A stretch of 64,000 nucleotides of DNA from UBA1444 sp964521625. Its GTDB lineage: Bacteria; Bacillota; Negativicutes; UBA1444. A model generated the notes under the pieces. It did not search any database and was not told the DNA's origin. It saw nothing but the letters and a program-made list of their open reading frames with translations. Numbering within the stretch: the stretch's first letter is position 1; each line of letters starts with the position of its first letter. Position numbers and translations under genes: made by a program. The stretch lies in assembly GCA_964521625.1 (NCBI GenBank), contig CAZFSM010000008.1:62001-126000 (forward strand), in the 5' to 3' direction. Below, piece by piece: positions 26,297 to 35,515 of this stretch.

Positions 26297-27180
26297 CGGT
26301 TTTGAAAAAATGGATTATTCTGGGCAGTCTGCTGCTACTGTGCTTTGCCTCGACTACCTTTGCGGCGCCGACGATTGAGACAGAGAGGGTTGAGGTTCCG
26401 CTAGAGTTGAAAGGGACCACTTTTGAGCTGGATGCCATGCTATACAAACCAGCCGGCCTCGGTCCCTTTCCCGGCATGGTCATGACGCACGGCACTTCGC
26501 GAAAAGTGGCGGACCGCGAGAAAATTGCCGCTGATGATTATTATGTGAAGAATGCAAAGATGTTTGCTGAAATGGGGATTGCCGTGCTGTTTGTTGTACG
26601 TCGGGGGTTTGGCATTTCAGAAGGAACGTACAGCGAATTCAACAAGTATCCGGACGGGCGGCGCAACTATGCACAAGATGGACTGGAAGCGGCCAGGGAC
26701 CTTGGCGCTGCAGTCCGCTACCTTCAGGAACAGCCGTTTGTCAACAAAAACAAAATTGTTTTGCTCGGACAGTCCACAGGTGGACATAGCGCACTAGCCA
26801 CAGGCTCCCTGAACTTGCCGGGAGTGGTTGGCGTAGTAAACTTTGCCGGCGGCAGAGGCTCCACAGGTCCTGACGAGGTGCGAGATGAAGACACGTTGGT
26901 TGACTCGTTCAAGACTTATGGAAAAACATTTCGCGTACCGACGATTTGGTTTTACTCGGAGAATGATCTTTATTTTGGACCTGAGTTGGCGCAACGATTT
27001 TTGGCGGTTTTTAAAAGTGGCGGCGCACAAGTCAAATTTGTTTTGTTACCGGCCTGGGGTGAAGATGGACACTCTTCATTTTTGCGGGCCCAAGATAACT
27101 GGATTGATGCATTAACTGAGTTTCTGCAAAAAATTGGCCTGATTTCCAGCTTGGGTCTGTTGCGGGAACAGGCGGCGTAG
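26287..27180 (+). CDS. Exported alpha/beta hydrolase (dienelactone hydrolase-like)
   Basis: 297 residues. A signal peptide (ILGSLLLLCFASTTFAAP, cleavage near residue 27) is followed by an alpha/beta-hydrolase fold: MVMTHGTS (oxyanion region), nucleophile elbow GQSTGG (near 160), acid D in SENDLYF and base H in GEDGHSSF. The substrate is unknown, perhaps an ester or amide outside the cytoplasm. Start is uncertain: ATG 26287, ATG 26293 or TTG 26302 all lie close to GGAG. Coupled with the upstream acyltransferase. Confidence 0.87.
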   Translation: MEMTVLKKWIILGSLLLLCFASTTFAAPTIETERVEVPLELKGTTFELDAMLYKPAGLGPFPGMVMTHGTSRKVADREKIAADDYYVKNAKMFAEMGIAVLFVVRRGFGISEGTYSEFNKYPDGRRNYAQDGLEAARDLGAAVRYLQEQPFVNKNKIVLLGQSTGGHSALATGSLNLPGVVGVVNFAGGRGSTGPDEVRDEDTLVDSFKTYGKTFRVPTIWFYSENDLYFGPELAQRFLAVFKSGGAQVKFVLLPAWGEDGHSSFLRAQDNWIDALTEFLQKIGLISSLGLLREQAA

Positions 27181-27186
27181 CTGAAA

Positions 27187-27250
27187 AATAAAAAAGGAAA
27201 GGGGCTGCCTCAATTATTTTTGAGACAGCCCCTTTCCTTTTTTATTTTTT
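27187..27250. terminator. Bidirectional terminator
   Basis: AAAAAAGGAAAGGGGCTG.CTCAA with its complement TTGAG.CAGCCCC.. forms a stem of over 20 bp with A and T runs on both flanks. It serves the hydrolase gene and the convergent GyrI-like gene, whose stop codon it touches. Confidence 0.92.
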
Positions 27251-27704
27251 ATCGAACCGGCATAACAATTTTGGTCAACAATTCACTTTCCGGCACATCT
27301 TGCGGAGAGTTGAAATAGTATTCATAAGAAATGCCTTCGGGCGTGTAGCCGTTGTCGGCAATCCATTTCGACATCTCGTTATACGGCGCTTCCATCTCTC
27401 TATATGGCCCTTTGTACATGCTGGACACCGCTTTTCCAGGCGGAAGTCCGCGAGCTTTAATATCGTCTTTTTCTGGTAACAGTTTGGCAACGGGAAACCC
27501 CATTTCAACATCCAGGTTTTGCATGTCCAGGTTATGGTAGGCAGTAAATGGTGCAAATGTCGGCTGTTCGCCCAGTTCCGACAGATAAGCCATGATTTTC
27601 ATATAGCTTTCACCGATGACTTTGGGCAGCAATTCCAACGGGGTTCTCATTCTGATTGATAGGACCGGTTGCGCTTTTTCTTCACTTAACTCAATTTTTA
27701 ACAT
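27249..27704 (-). CDS. GyrI-like small-molecule-binding domain protein
   Basis: 151 residues, no HTH. The SOUL/GyrI fold is suggested by the opening LSEEKAQPVLSIRMRT, the PFTAYHN..DMQNLDVEMGFPV strand pair, PPGKAVSSMYKGPY and ISYEYYFNSPQDVPESELLTKIVMPV. Stand-alone GyrI-like proteins bind hydrophobic cations or hydrolyse cyclopropanoid-type compounds; the ligand here is unknown. Runs behind the DUF3795 and WYL-regulator genes on the same strand. Confidence 0.88.
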   Translation of the reverse strand: MLKIELSEEKAQPVLSIRMRTPLELLPKVIGESYMKIMAYLSELGEQPTFAPFTAYHNLDMQNLDVEMGFPVAKLLPEKDDIKARGLPPGKAVSSMYKGPYREMEAPYNEMSKWIADNGYTPEGISYEYYFNSPQDVPESELLTKIVMPVR

Positions 27705-27738
27705 CGGTCAACTCTCCTTCGCGATAATCTGTCGCCGC

Positions 27739-28023
27739 TTAACGATGTGCAGCCATTAACTTTGCGACTCTGTCATCAATCGATTTTTGATGCTCCGCAT
27801 CACTTGTGGCAGGATCTTTGACCGCAAACCAGGTTTCGCAAGGCATTTTTGCACAGTCGCTACAGTTTTTATACCCGCTATCCTTGACGCATTGGTAAAT
27901 CGGGCAGACCTCTACATTGATGTACTGGGCCCAAAATACCCGCCCCTGCTGTGACTCGCATCCGCCGGAGCATTCCTTGATATAGTTGCACCCTTCACAG
28001 CAAGCTCCACAAACACATAACAT
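27739..28023 (-). CDS. DUF3795-like cysteine-rich protein
   Basis: 94 residues with about eleven cysteines in spaced pairs (CVCGACCEGC, ECSGGC, VCPIYQC, NCSDCAKMPC), the pattern of DUF3795-type small metal- or iron-sulphur-binding proteins. Function unknown. The ATG at 28023 is chosen because GGAG lies 9 nt upstream; the longer TTG frame at 28032 abuts the ribosome site. Lies between the WYL regulator and the GyrI-like gene, a grouping seen in other Bacillota. Confidence 0.8.
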   Translation of the reverse strand: MLCVCGACCEGCNYIKECSGGCESQQGRVFWAQYINVEVCPIYQCVKDSGYKNCSDCAKMPCETWFAVKDPATSDAEHQKSIDDRVAKLMAAHR

Positions 28024-28079
28024 TGGCCTCAACTCCTTTCATGAGCTGATCATAACACTGCAGCAATGACAACTGTATG

Positions 28080-29009
28080 TCATATATGAAGCGGTGTTTT
28101 GTAAATGTTTAAGCTTTGCGTTAATCGGTCAATGATTATGTTGCGAATGTGGGGTGGGTCTAGTACCTCAACATAGCTGCCGTAGGAAAGCAGATAGCCG
28201 TAAAGCCATTCGTTTTCAGGCAAGGCGACCTCAATCGACAGGGTCCCATCTTCTTTTCTAACAATTGCGGTATCGTCAAAATCATCGTAGAGCCGGTTAA
28301 GCACTCTATCCTGAAACTTAAGTTTAAGCAAAGTCAGCGGCGGCGCCTTTTCCATGGCAGCTTTCTCTTCGTTTGCCATAATTTTCGGGGCAAAGGTTTC
28401 GTTTGTCGTTATAGCATTCTTGATTCGTGAGATGCGAAACAAGCGCGAGCTATTGCGTTTTCGGCAGTAGGCAATCAGATACCAGGCAGCGCCTTTATAA
28501 AAAAGTTTGAGCGGCTCGACTGCCCGGTTGCCTTTGTCACCATTGGCATTCACATAATCGAAGGCGATTACCTGGCGGGTAATAATCGCCTGTTTAATTG
28601 CATTAAATTTATCCTGTTCATGCGGCGGACTGCCCCAGTGCAAAAAATCAACATCCACCCAATCGGTTGCCGACGTTGTTTTGAAAACAGATTTAAATTT
28701 TTCAAGAATCATATCAATTTCCGGAAACTGGGTGGTTTGAAGCGTTTTTAATGCAAGCAGTATACTGCCGCTTTCTTCGTCGGACAATAATGTTTTGCTC
28801 AGCGTATAGTTCTCCAGCAAAGAAATGCCGCCGCCATTTCCCTTGCTCATATATACAGGAACGCCGGCAGCAGATAATACTTCCACATCACGATAAATAG
28901 TGCGAACGGATACACCAAAACGTTCCGCCAATTCCCGGGACGTTACGGTATGCCGGTTCAGCAGCAGTGTCGTAATTTCTAAGAGTCTGGTTATTTTAAT
29001 ATCAATCAC
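28080..29009 (-). CDS. HTH/WYL-domain transcriptional regulator (YafY type)
   Basis: 309 residues. N-terminal DeoR-like HTH (TSRELAERFGVSVRTIYRDVEVLSAAGVP, about 23-52), central WYL ligand domain (near 135-215, with GAAWYLIAYCRKRN and FRISRIKN), and a C-terminal WCX extension. WYL domains sense nucleic acids or small ligands. GTG start preceded by AGTAG. Probably controls itself and the two small genes downstream. Confidence 0.9.
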   Translation of the reverse strand: MIDIKITRLLEITTLLLNRHTVTSRELAERFGVSVRTIYRDVEVLSAAGVPVYMSKGNGGGISLLENYTLSKTLLSDEESGSILLALKTLQTTQFPEIDMILEKFKSVFKTTSATDWVDVDFLHWGSPPHEQDKFNAIKQAIITRQVIAFDYVNANGDKGNRAVEPLKLFYKGAAWYLIAYCRKRNSSRLFRISRIKNAITTNETFAPKIMANEEKAAMEKAPPLTLLKLKFQDRVLNRLYDDFDDTAIVRKEDGTLSIEVALPENEWLYGYLLSYGSYVEVLDPPHIRNIIIDRLTQSLNIYKTPLHI

Positions 29010-29028
29010 CTACTATCATTCTAGCGAA

Positions 29029-30213
29029 TTAATCGGGATGTTGCCAGCGAGACCATTCCATGACAGAGGCAGGAGAGCCACCGCTAGCTAACTGGCGTCT
29101 CATGTATTTCATATAGGGAGCGGTATGGGTAAAAAACAACTTTAATCCAGGGCAGAGATAATTCAGCATTCCATCAGGCAATGGGATGATTCTGTGTTTA
29201 GGACATTCGCCGGCGCAAATCGGCAAGTGCTCACAGCGGCGGCAAACTTCGGGTAAGTTTGCGTTTTTTTGTTGCCCGAATTCTATTTGTTTAGCCGAAC
29301 AAAGTAATGTGGCCAATGCTTGTTCGGGAAAGTTTCCCAGAAAAAAATCAGGATAGACAAAATGGTCGCACATATAGAGATCGCCGCAGGTTTCCATTAC
29401 CGGGCCGGTGCCGCAAGTGTCGGCCAGTGCGCAGTTGGCCGGCTCTACTCCGCACCATTTGGCTAGTGTCGAGTCAAAAATCACGACAAAATAGTTGCCG
29501 ACATCGGTCTGTAACCATTCGTCGAAGATGGCGTTGAGAAAATGACCATATAGCAGCGGGTCAACAGACCATGGCGCCAGCACGGCGTTGATTTTATCTT
29601 CGGATTTGCTTCTCTCGACAATCGGTGAGAACTGGATATAATGGCTGCCGATGCTTTTGAAAAAACGGTAGATTTCCAGGGGATACAAAGCACTGTAGTC
29701 GCTGACCACAGCAAGCGTATTCCATTCGACCTGGTGTGACTTTATCAGCTCGAGGCCCTGCATGACCCGTTCAAAAGTCGGGTTACCGTGGACATCGCGT
29801 CGGTAGCGATCGTGGACATGCGCCGGACCATCCAGCGAGAGCCCGATCAGGAAGTTGTTCTCATGGAAAAAATTGCACCACTCATGGGTCAGCAGTGTGC
29901 CGTTGGTCTGCAACGAATTGGCAATTTGCCGAGAGCCGGCGTATTTTTTTTGCCAGCGGACAATTTTGCGGAAGGTGTCAGGGTCAAGCAGCGTGGGCTC
30001 GCCGCCATGCCAATCGAAACGGATGCAGGGACCTGATTGCGCCGCAATGAATTCACGGATGAAACGTTCGAGCAGTTCGTCAGTCATGCTCAATGCGGCC
30101 TGGCCGGGATAAAGCTCACTCTTTTCCAGGTAGTAGCAATAATCACAGCGCAGATTGCAACGCGCACCGACCGGTTTCATCAACAGATTGAGTGAGAGTG
30201 GTCGCGTGGGCAT
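29029..30213 (-). CDS. Anaerobic sulfatase-maturating radical SAM enzyme
   Basis: 394 residues. Radical SAM cluster CNLRCDYCYY (residues 18-27, CxxxCxxC) and a C-terminal SPASM/twitch region with cysteines in CGTG, METCGDLYMCDHFV, CRRCEHLPICAGECPKHR for two auxiliary [4Fe-4S] clusters; WHGGEPTLL is the usual SAM-site strand. Such anSMEs oxidise the active-site Ser or Cys of a sulfatase to formylglycine without oxygen. Its ATG overlaps the stop of the upstream sulfatase gene (TAATG), so enzyme and maturase are co-translated. Confidence 0.94.
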   Translation of the reverse strand: MPTRPLSLNLLMKPVGARCNLRCDYCYYLEKSELYPGQAALSMTDELLERFIREFIAAQSGPCIRFDWHGGEPTLLDPDTFRKIVRWQKKYAGSRQIANSLQTNGTLLTHEWCNFFHENNFLIGLSLDGPAHVHDRYRRDVHGNPTFERVMQGLELIKSHQVEWNTLAVVSDYSALYPLEIYRFFKSIGSHYIQFSPIVERSKSEDKINAVLAPWSVDPLLYGHFLNAIFDEWLQTDVGNYFVVIFDSTLAKWCGVEPANCALADTCGTGPVMETCGDLYMCDHFVYPDFFLGNFPEQALATLLCSAKQIEFGQQKNANLPEVCRRCEHLPICAGECPKHRIIPLPDGMLNYLCPGLKLFFTHTAPYMKYMRRQLASGGSPASVMEWSRWQHPD

Positions 30214-32618
30214 TAATTTTTCATGCCTTGAAGTTTCATAAACGCTTTGCGGGGATTCGCCAAATCTTCGGCAGTTTCCGCATCAAACGGTTTCAATTCA
30301 ATAGTGACCGTTTTCAGGCCGCCAATAAATGCAAATGGAACCTGATAAGCCTCACTGATCGGCGTGCCTGTATCTTGACCGATATCCAGCGTTTCATCGA
30401 GTGAGATGCGTGAAAACAGTGTTTGACGGATACGTCCCTGCGCCGCAGCCACTCCGTCAACGCTCAGTTTTGCCATACCGCCTTTACCAAGACCTGCGCC
30501 GTCGTAACTGAACTCCATCAATATCCGGTGACGGCCCGGCGTCAGCTTTTCCGCTGTAACCACCTCATCACGCTTGATGCCGGCCAAATTATAGTGATAG
30601 ACTAATTTCCCTTTATGCATAAACAAGCCCCAGCCGCCGAACCGGCCGCCTTGGGTGACAATGACGCCTTCACCGCCAGTTGGCGGAATTTCGACATCGG
30701 CGCTGATCGAGAATGATCGGTTTTTTGTATCCGGCGCTGTTCCCTCAGGAATTCGCTTCATGCCGTTATAATAGGTAAAAGTGCTCCGATCCGCCGTAAG
30801 ACTGGGACGGTGGCTTACGTCAAGACGAGCTTTGCGGTCGTCCAGCGGCAGTACATTGTACAAGCGGGCCTGGGCATAAAACAACTCCTGCATTTCCTTC
30901 AGTTTGTCCGGATACGTTGCTGCCAGATCACGGGATTGGCTGAAATCTTCCTCCACGTGGTAAAGTTCCCATTTGTAACCATCGATGATATCCAGCGGAC
31001 GAAGCGGGCCGGTCCAGGGCAGGCTGTTCGGCGTAGTGCCTGCGAGCCAGCCATCATGATAGATGGCCCGGTTGCCAATCATTTCGAAGTATTGCAAATT
31101 GCGACGGCTTTTGGCTGCAGCATCATCAAACGTATAAATCATGCTGACACCTTCCATCGGTTTCTGGGGCGCTCCATGCACCATAGTCGGTTGTTCAAGG
31201 CCGACAGCTTCCAACAGAGTCGGTGCAATATCTACCACATGATGCCACTGTGAGCGAAGCGTTCCCGCATCCCTGATACGATCGGGCCAGGCAATGACCA
31301 TGCCGTTGCGGGTGCCGCCATAATGCGAAGCGATCTGCTTGGTCCACTGAAAAGGAGTGTCCATGGCCCAGGCCCAACCGACCGGATAGTGGTTGTAGGC
31401 AAGCGGTCCGCCCAGATCATCGATGTGCTTCAATAGAGCCTGGCTGTCTTCCTTAAGATAGTTGAACAGGGCCATTTCGTTTAAAAGACCTGTGGTCATT
31501 CCTTCACCACTGGCGCCATTGTCACCGGCGATGAAAATAACCAACGTATTATTTTGCAGACCCATTTGGCGAATTTCTTGCAGAACCCGACCAATCTCAT
31601 GATCGGTGTGGGCTAAAAAAGCAGCATAGACTTCCATCATGCGTGCATACAGCTTCTTTTGTTCCAACGTACAGGAATCCCAGGCCGGAATTCCATTCGG
31701 TCTTGGCGTTAACTGAGCATTTGGCGGGATGATTCCCAGCTCTTTTTGTCTGGCAAAGGTGAGTTCACGTTGTTTGTCCCACCCCTGATCAAATTTGCCG
31801 CGAAATTTGTCAATCCATGCTTTCGGCGCCTGATGCGGGGCATGGGTTGCACCCGGGGCGAAATAGAGGAAGAAAGGTTTTTGCGGGGCTAGCGCCTTCT
31901 GGGTGTGAATGTAGTCTATTGCATTGTCGGCGAGGTCTGTGGTCAGGTGGTAGTCGGGTTTGCCGAGATAGGGTTCGACGGGTCGGGTTCCGTCATAAAT
32001 AGCCGGCGCCCACTGATTGGTGTCCGCGCCAATAAAGCCGTAAAAATGTTCAAAGCCGAGGCCGGTGGGCCATAAATCAAACGGGCCCGTCTGGCTGGTT
32101 TGCCAGTCCGGCACATTATGGTTTTTGCCGATCCAGGCCGTAGAATAGCCGTTTAGTCGCAATATCTCGGCGACTGTCGCCGTGTCTTTGCCCATCAGTG
32201 AATCATAGCCGGGATAGCCGGTAGCCATCTCGGTGATAACTCCGGTATGGACCGTATGATGGTTGAACCCGGTCAGCAGGGCGGCACGGGTGGGCGAAGA
32301 CAAGGCTGTGGTGTGAAACTGGTTGTATTTGAGACCGTTGCTGGCCAGCCGATCTAGATGCGGCGTAGGAATTGGCCCGCCAAAAGTTGTGGTAGCGCCA
32401 AACCCCACATCGTCAAGCAGGACCAATAAAATATTCGGTGCATCCGGTGATACGGTTGGTATAACAGGAAAACTCGCTAAGGAGTCTTTGACTCGCAGAT
32501 CAAGTTTCCCCTTAAACGGTTGCGCTGGATGGGGCAAAGTAGTTTCGGCGGCAGCAACCGATGTTATTAAAGTGTTACTGCCTAACAATAAAACGGCGAA
32601 AAATGACAGTCTCTTCAT
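30213..32618 (-). CDS. Exported arylsulfatase, Ser-type
   Basis: About 801 residues. A signal peptide (MKRLSFFAVLLLGSNTLITSVAAAE) is followed by the sulfatase fold: metal-binding NILLVLLDDVGFG, then the modification motif SSPTRAALLTG, where the formylglycine precursor is Ser (S-x-P-x-R), and IGKNHN, HAPHQAP and AGDNGASGEG further on. The C-terminal ~200 residues form a beta-rich extension usual in large arylsulfatases. Ser-type enzymes depend on anSME maturases, which is exactly the next gene. Removes sulphate esters in the periplasm, probably to scavenge sulphur; substrate unknown. ATG at 32618 follows GGGAGG; the frame upstream is not needed. Confidence 0.93.
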   Translation of the reverse strand: MKRLSFFAVLLLGSNTLITSVAAAETTLPHPAQPFKGKLDLRVKDSLASFPVIPTVSPDAPNILLVLLDDVGFGATTTFGGPIPTPHLDRLASNGLKYNQFHTTALSSPTRAALLTGFNHHTVHTGVITEMATGYPGYDSLMGKDTATVAEILRLNGYSTAWIGKNHNVPDWQTSQTGPFDLWPTGLGFEHFYGFIGADTNQWAPAIYDGTRPVEPYLGKPDYHLTTDLADNAIDYIHTQKALAPQKPFFLYFAPGATHAPHQAPKAWIDKFRGKFDQGWDKQRELTFARQKELGIIPPNAQLTPRPNGIPAWDSCTLEQKKLYARMMEVYAAFLAHTDHEIGRVLQEIRQMGLQNNTLVIFIAGDNGASGEGMTTGLLNEMALFNYLKEDSQALLKHIDDLGGPLAYNHYPVGWAWAMDTPFQWTKQIASHYGGTRNGMVIAWPDRIRDAGTLRSQWHHVVDIAPTLLEAVGLEQPTMVHGAPQKPMEGVSMIYTFDDAAAKSRRNLQYFEMIGNRAIYHDGWLAGTTPNSLPWTGPLRPLDIIDGYKWELYHVEEDFSQSRDLAATYPDKLKEMQELFYAQARLYNVLPLDDRKARLDVSHRPSLTADRSTFTYYNGMKRIPEGTAPDTKNRSFSISADVEIPPTGGEGVIVTQGGRFGGWGLFMHKGKLVYHYNLAGIKRDEVVTAEKLTPGRHRILMEFSYDGAGLGKGGMAKLSVDGVAAAQGRIRQTLFSRISLDETLDIGQDTGTPISEAYQVPFAFIGGLKTVTIELKPFDAETAEDLANPRKAFMKLQGMKN

Positions 32619-32709
32619 AAAGCCTCCCAAGCTGTCCTCTATGAATTATTGTGCAACCATGATTCAAGCTTCGGCATATCTGTTCATTTTCCTTCACAGC
32701 ACTTTGCCC

Positions 32710-32744
32710 AAAACAAAACCCGCGACTTTCGCGGGTTTTGTTTT
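32710..32744 (-). terminator. Terminator of the ABC importer operon
   Basis: AAACAAAACCCGCGA/TCGCGGGTTTTGTTT with a 3-nt loop directly after the second ATPase gene. The T-rich 3' arm completes the signal on either strand. Confidence 0.85.
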
Positions 32745-32746
32745 GA

Positions 32747-33817
32747 CTAATTTTCCCCGGCATACCAGAAGGGACGCAAGAATCGCAGACAACAGGACTC
32801 GCCGAGTTCGGGGCCGCGGTCGCGGCGGCCTTTCTGGACGCGAATTTCCTGCCCGGCAATCTTCACCTGATAGTCGACGATTTCGCCGAGAAAGGCTTTG
32901 CGACTGACGATGCCGCGCAGGCAGTCCGTGTCACCCTCACTAACAAAATCAATCTCTGACGGGCGACTGGCCAAGGAGATTGAACTTTGGCCACGTATGT
33001 TTTCCGGCGGGAATAGACTGTCTGGTAATGCGGTATTGTCGCCGCGCACAAACGCCTTACCATCGGCCCAAACCACATCGAGAAAGTTTGAGAGACCGAT
33101 AAAACTGAAGACAAATTTGTTGGCTGGTTTGTTGTAAACGTCAAATGGCGTATCGATCTGCTGGACTACCCCCAGTTTCATAACCAAAATGCGGTCCGAA
33201 AGAGCCATCGCTTCCGCCTGATCGTGCGTCACATAAATGATCGAAAAACCGTACTTTCGCTGCAGGTCTTTGATTTCAAACCGCATCTCTTCGCGCAGAT
33301 GCGGGTCCAGACTGGACAGCGGCTCATCCAGCAACATGACATCGGGATTGATCGCCAGCGCCCGAGCCAGTGCCACACGCTGTTTGCCGCCGCCCGACAG
33401 GTCAGCCGGGCTCTTATCGGCAACGTTCAATAAGTTGGTGGAGCGCAAGGCGTCTTTGGTGCGTTTATCAATCTCGGCGGCTGGAAAACTGCGGATTTGC
33501 AGCGGAAATGCGACATTGTCATATACCGACAGATGCGGCCAGACCGCAAAAGCCTGGAAAACCATGCCGAAATTGCGTTTTTCCGGCGGCAGGTAATAAT
33601 TGCGCTGGGGTGAGGAGATCAGTCGGTCGCCGACGTAAATTTCACCTTCGCTCAGGTCTTCGAAGCCGGCCACCATGCGCAGCGTCGTGGTTTTGCCGCA
33701 GCCGGACGGCCCCAGCATTGAAAAGCACTCGCCTTTGCCGATTTCCAGGTTCAACGCATTGACGGCAGTAACATCGCCGAATTTTTTAGTAACATTCAAT
33801 AATCGTACATGCGACAT
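32747..33817 (-). CDS. ABC importer ATPase (second copy; FbpC/PotA type)
   Basis: 356 residues. Walker A GPSGCGKTT, Q-loop VFQAFAVWPH, signature LSGGGKQRVALARAL, Walker B VMLLDEPLS, H-loop VTHDQ, then a C-terminal TOBE domain. The signature has Gly where LSGGQ normally has Gln. Last gene of the SBP-ATPase-permease-ATPase operon, 6 nt after the permease. Having two divergent ATPases may mean a heterodimeric motor. Confidence 0.92.
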   Translation of the reverse strand: MSHVRLLNVTKKFGDVTAVNALNLEIGKGECFSMLGPSGCGKTTTLRMVAGFEDLSEGEIYVGDRLISSPQRNYYLPPEKRNFGMVFQAFAVWPHLSVYDNVAFPLQIRSFPAAEIDKRTKDALRSTNLLNVADKSPADLSGGGKQRVALARALAINPDVMLLDEPLSSLDPHLREEMRFEIKDLQRKYGFSIIYVTHDQAEAMALSDRILVMKLGVVQQIDTPFDVYNKPANKFVFSFIGLSNFLDVVWADGKAFVRGDNTALPDSLFPPENIRGQSSISLASRPSEIDFVSEGDTDCLRGIVSRKAFLGEIVDYQVKIAGQEIRVQKGRRDRGPELGESCCLRFLRPFWYAGEN

Positions 33818-33823
33818 AATCGG

Positions 33824-35515
33824 TTATGCACCTGCCTTTTTGGTGAAGCGGTTAATCAGCGTCTGGCCCACGATAATCAGGATCAGGGCAATGCCGGCCA
33901 ATGCCGCCGAAACCACAGTTTCGCCGTCTTCATTCAGCGTGTATATGGCAACGCCGATCGTACGGGTGGTGGGTGAATAAAGCATGATCGAAACGGTCAG
34001 CTCCCGCAGTGAGGGAAGAAAGATCAGGAAGAAAGCCGCCAACATGCCGGGTCGTACCAAAGGCAACACTATATAGCGCAATGTCTGCCACATGGTGGCG
34101 CCACAGGAACGGGCCGCCTCCACCAGAGAATCATGCACCTGCTCCAACGCCGCCGAATTGGCTTTGAGCGAGAAGGCCATGTAGCGGGCAATATAGGCAA
34201 CCAAGATAATCCAGACCGTATTGTAGAGATTGATGCCATACTTGCCGCTCCAGGCGAGGATCACGCCGAGGGCGATGACCGAGCCGGGAACCGAGAAGGG
34301 CAGCATGCCGAGAAATTCCAGAATGCCTTTGCCGCGCACTTTCATCTTCACAATGACGTAGGAAATCATTACACCGGCGAACATGGTAATGACTGCCGCG
34401 CCGAGACCTAGAGTAACGCTGTTCCAGATAGCGTCCTTGGTAAGCTTGTAATCAAACAGAATGAATTTATAGTTGTCGAGGGAGAGGTTTTCCCAAGTAA
34501 AGGCCAGTCCGTAGGTCTTTAGCCCGCCGACCAGGAAGATGACCGCAGTAGGCAGGACGATTGTAAATGCAATATAGGCCAGACAGAGGATCAGCAGCGG
34601 CAGTCGCAGGGCGCGCAGTTTCAGCTCCATCGGCCGGAAGCTTTTACCGCCGATAATCTGATAATGCCCCTTGCTGAGGATTTTTCCCTGCAGCCAGATA
34701 ATCAAAGCCGCTGTGACAACCAGGACCGTGGCCAGCACCGTGCCGGTCCGGATCGATTCGAAACTGCCGGCGCTCTGGTGTATCCGCTGGTAAATCAGAG
34801 TAGGGATGTTGAAGATGCCATTTTCGATGCCAAGCACAGCGACAGTGCCAAAATGGGCCATCGAGTAAAGCATGATCAATAGCGAACCGGAAAGAATACT
34901 GGGCATCACGAGTGGAATCGTGATTTTTCGGGTGATGGTGAACAGTCCTGCCCCCGATATGCGGGCTGACTCCTCCAAAGTCGGGTCCATCCGTTCCAGT
35001 GCACCGCAGACCTGAATGAAAACAAACGGGAACAGATACATTATTTCTACCAGAACAATGCCCAAGTAGCTGTAGATGTTGAAAATCGGACCGTCAAAAC
35101 CAAAATTGTTGATGAAAAACTTGTTGATGAAACCGGCATTCGGTGACAGCAACATTTTCCAGGCCAGCGCGCCGATAAATGACGGCAACATGAACGGGAC
35201 CAGGAACATCGACTTCATGAAGCTTTTGTATGGAAGATCAGTGCGTGTGACTAACCAGGCAAAAAAAGTGCCGACAATTGTGCTGCCGATCGTGGTGCCG
35301 CTGGCGATAATCAGTGAGTTGACCAGCGCTTGATAAGTGTCCGGCTCTAAAATAATCTTGGCGACATCCGCGATGTTGAATTCGCCGTTGACCCAGAATG
35401 CGTTGAAGAAAATTAACAGAACAGGCACGGCCACCACAATGACCAAAATGGCAATCGAGAAAAACAGGATGATCTGCGCTGTGCCAAAGTTGCTTTTTTT
35501 CGTGACTGCGCTCAT
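33824..35515 (-). CDS. ABC importer permease, fused two-domain FbpB type
   Basis: About 563 residues, about 12 TM helices: two copies of the type I importer permease fused in one chain. Each half carries an EAA loop for ATPase contact: EESARISGAGLFTITRKITIPLV (near 200) and EAARSCGATMWQTLRYIVLPLV (near 490). This layout is known from iron(III) and related anion importers (FbpB, AfuB, SfuB). ATG at 35515 overlaps the ATPase stop by 4 nt and follows GGAGG. Confidence 0.93.
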   Translation of the reverse strand: MSAVTKKSNFGTAQIILFFSIAILVIVVAVPVLLIFFNAFWVNGEFNIADVAKIILEPDTYQALVNSLIIASGTTIGSTIVGTFFAWLVTRTDLPYKSFMKSMFLVPFMLPSFIGALAWKMLLSPNAGFINKFFINNFGFDGPIFNIYSYLGIVLVEIMYLFPFVFIQVCGALERMDPTLEESARISGAGLFTITRKITIPLVMPSILSGSLLIMLYSMAHFGTVAVLGIENGIFNIPTLIYQRIHQSAGSFESIRTGTVLATVLVVTAALIIWLQGKILSKGHYQIIGGKSFRPMELKLRALRLPLLILCLAYIAFTIVLPTAVIFLVGGLKTYGLAFTWENLSLDNYKFILFDYKLTKDAIWNSVTLGLGAAVITMFAGVMISYVIVKMKVRGKGILEFLGMLPFSVPGSVIALGVILAWSGKYGINLYNTVWIILVAYIARYMAFSLKANSAALEQVHDSLVEAARSCGATMWQTLRYIVLPLVRPGMLAAFFLIFLPSLRELTVSIMLYSPTTRTIGVAIYTLNEDGETVVSAALAGIALILIIVGQTLINRFTKKAGA

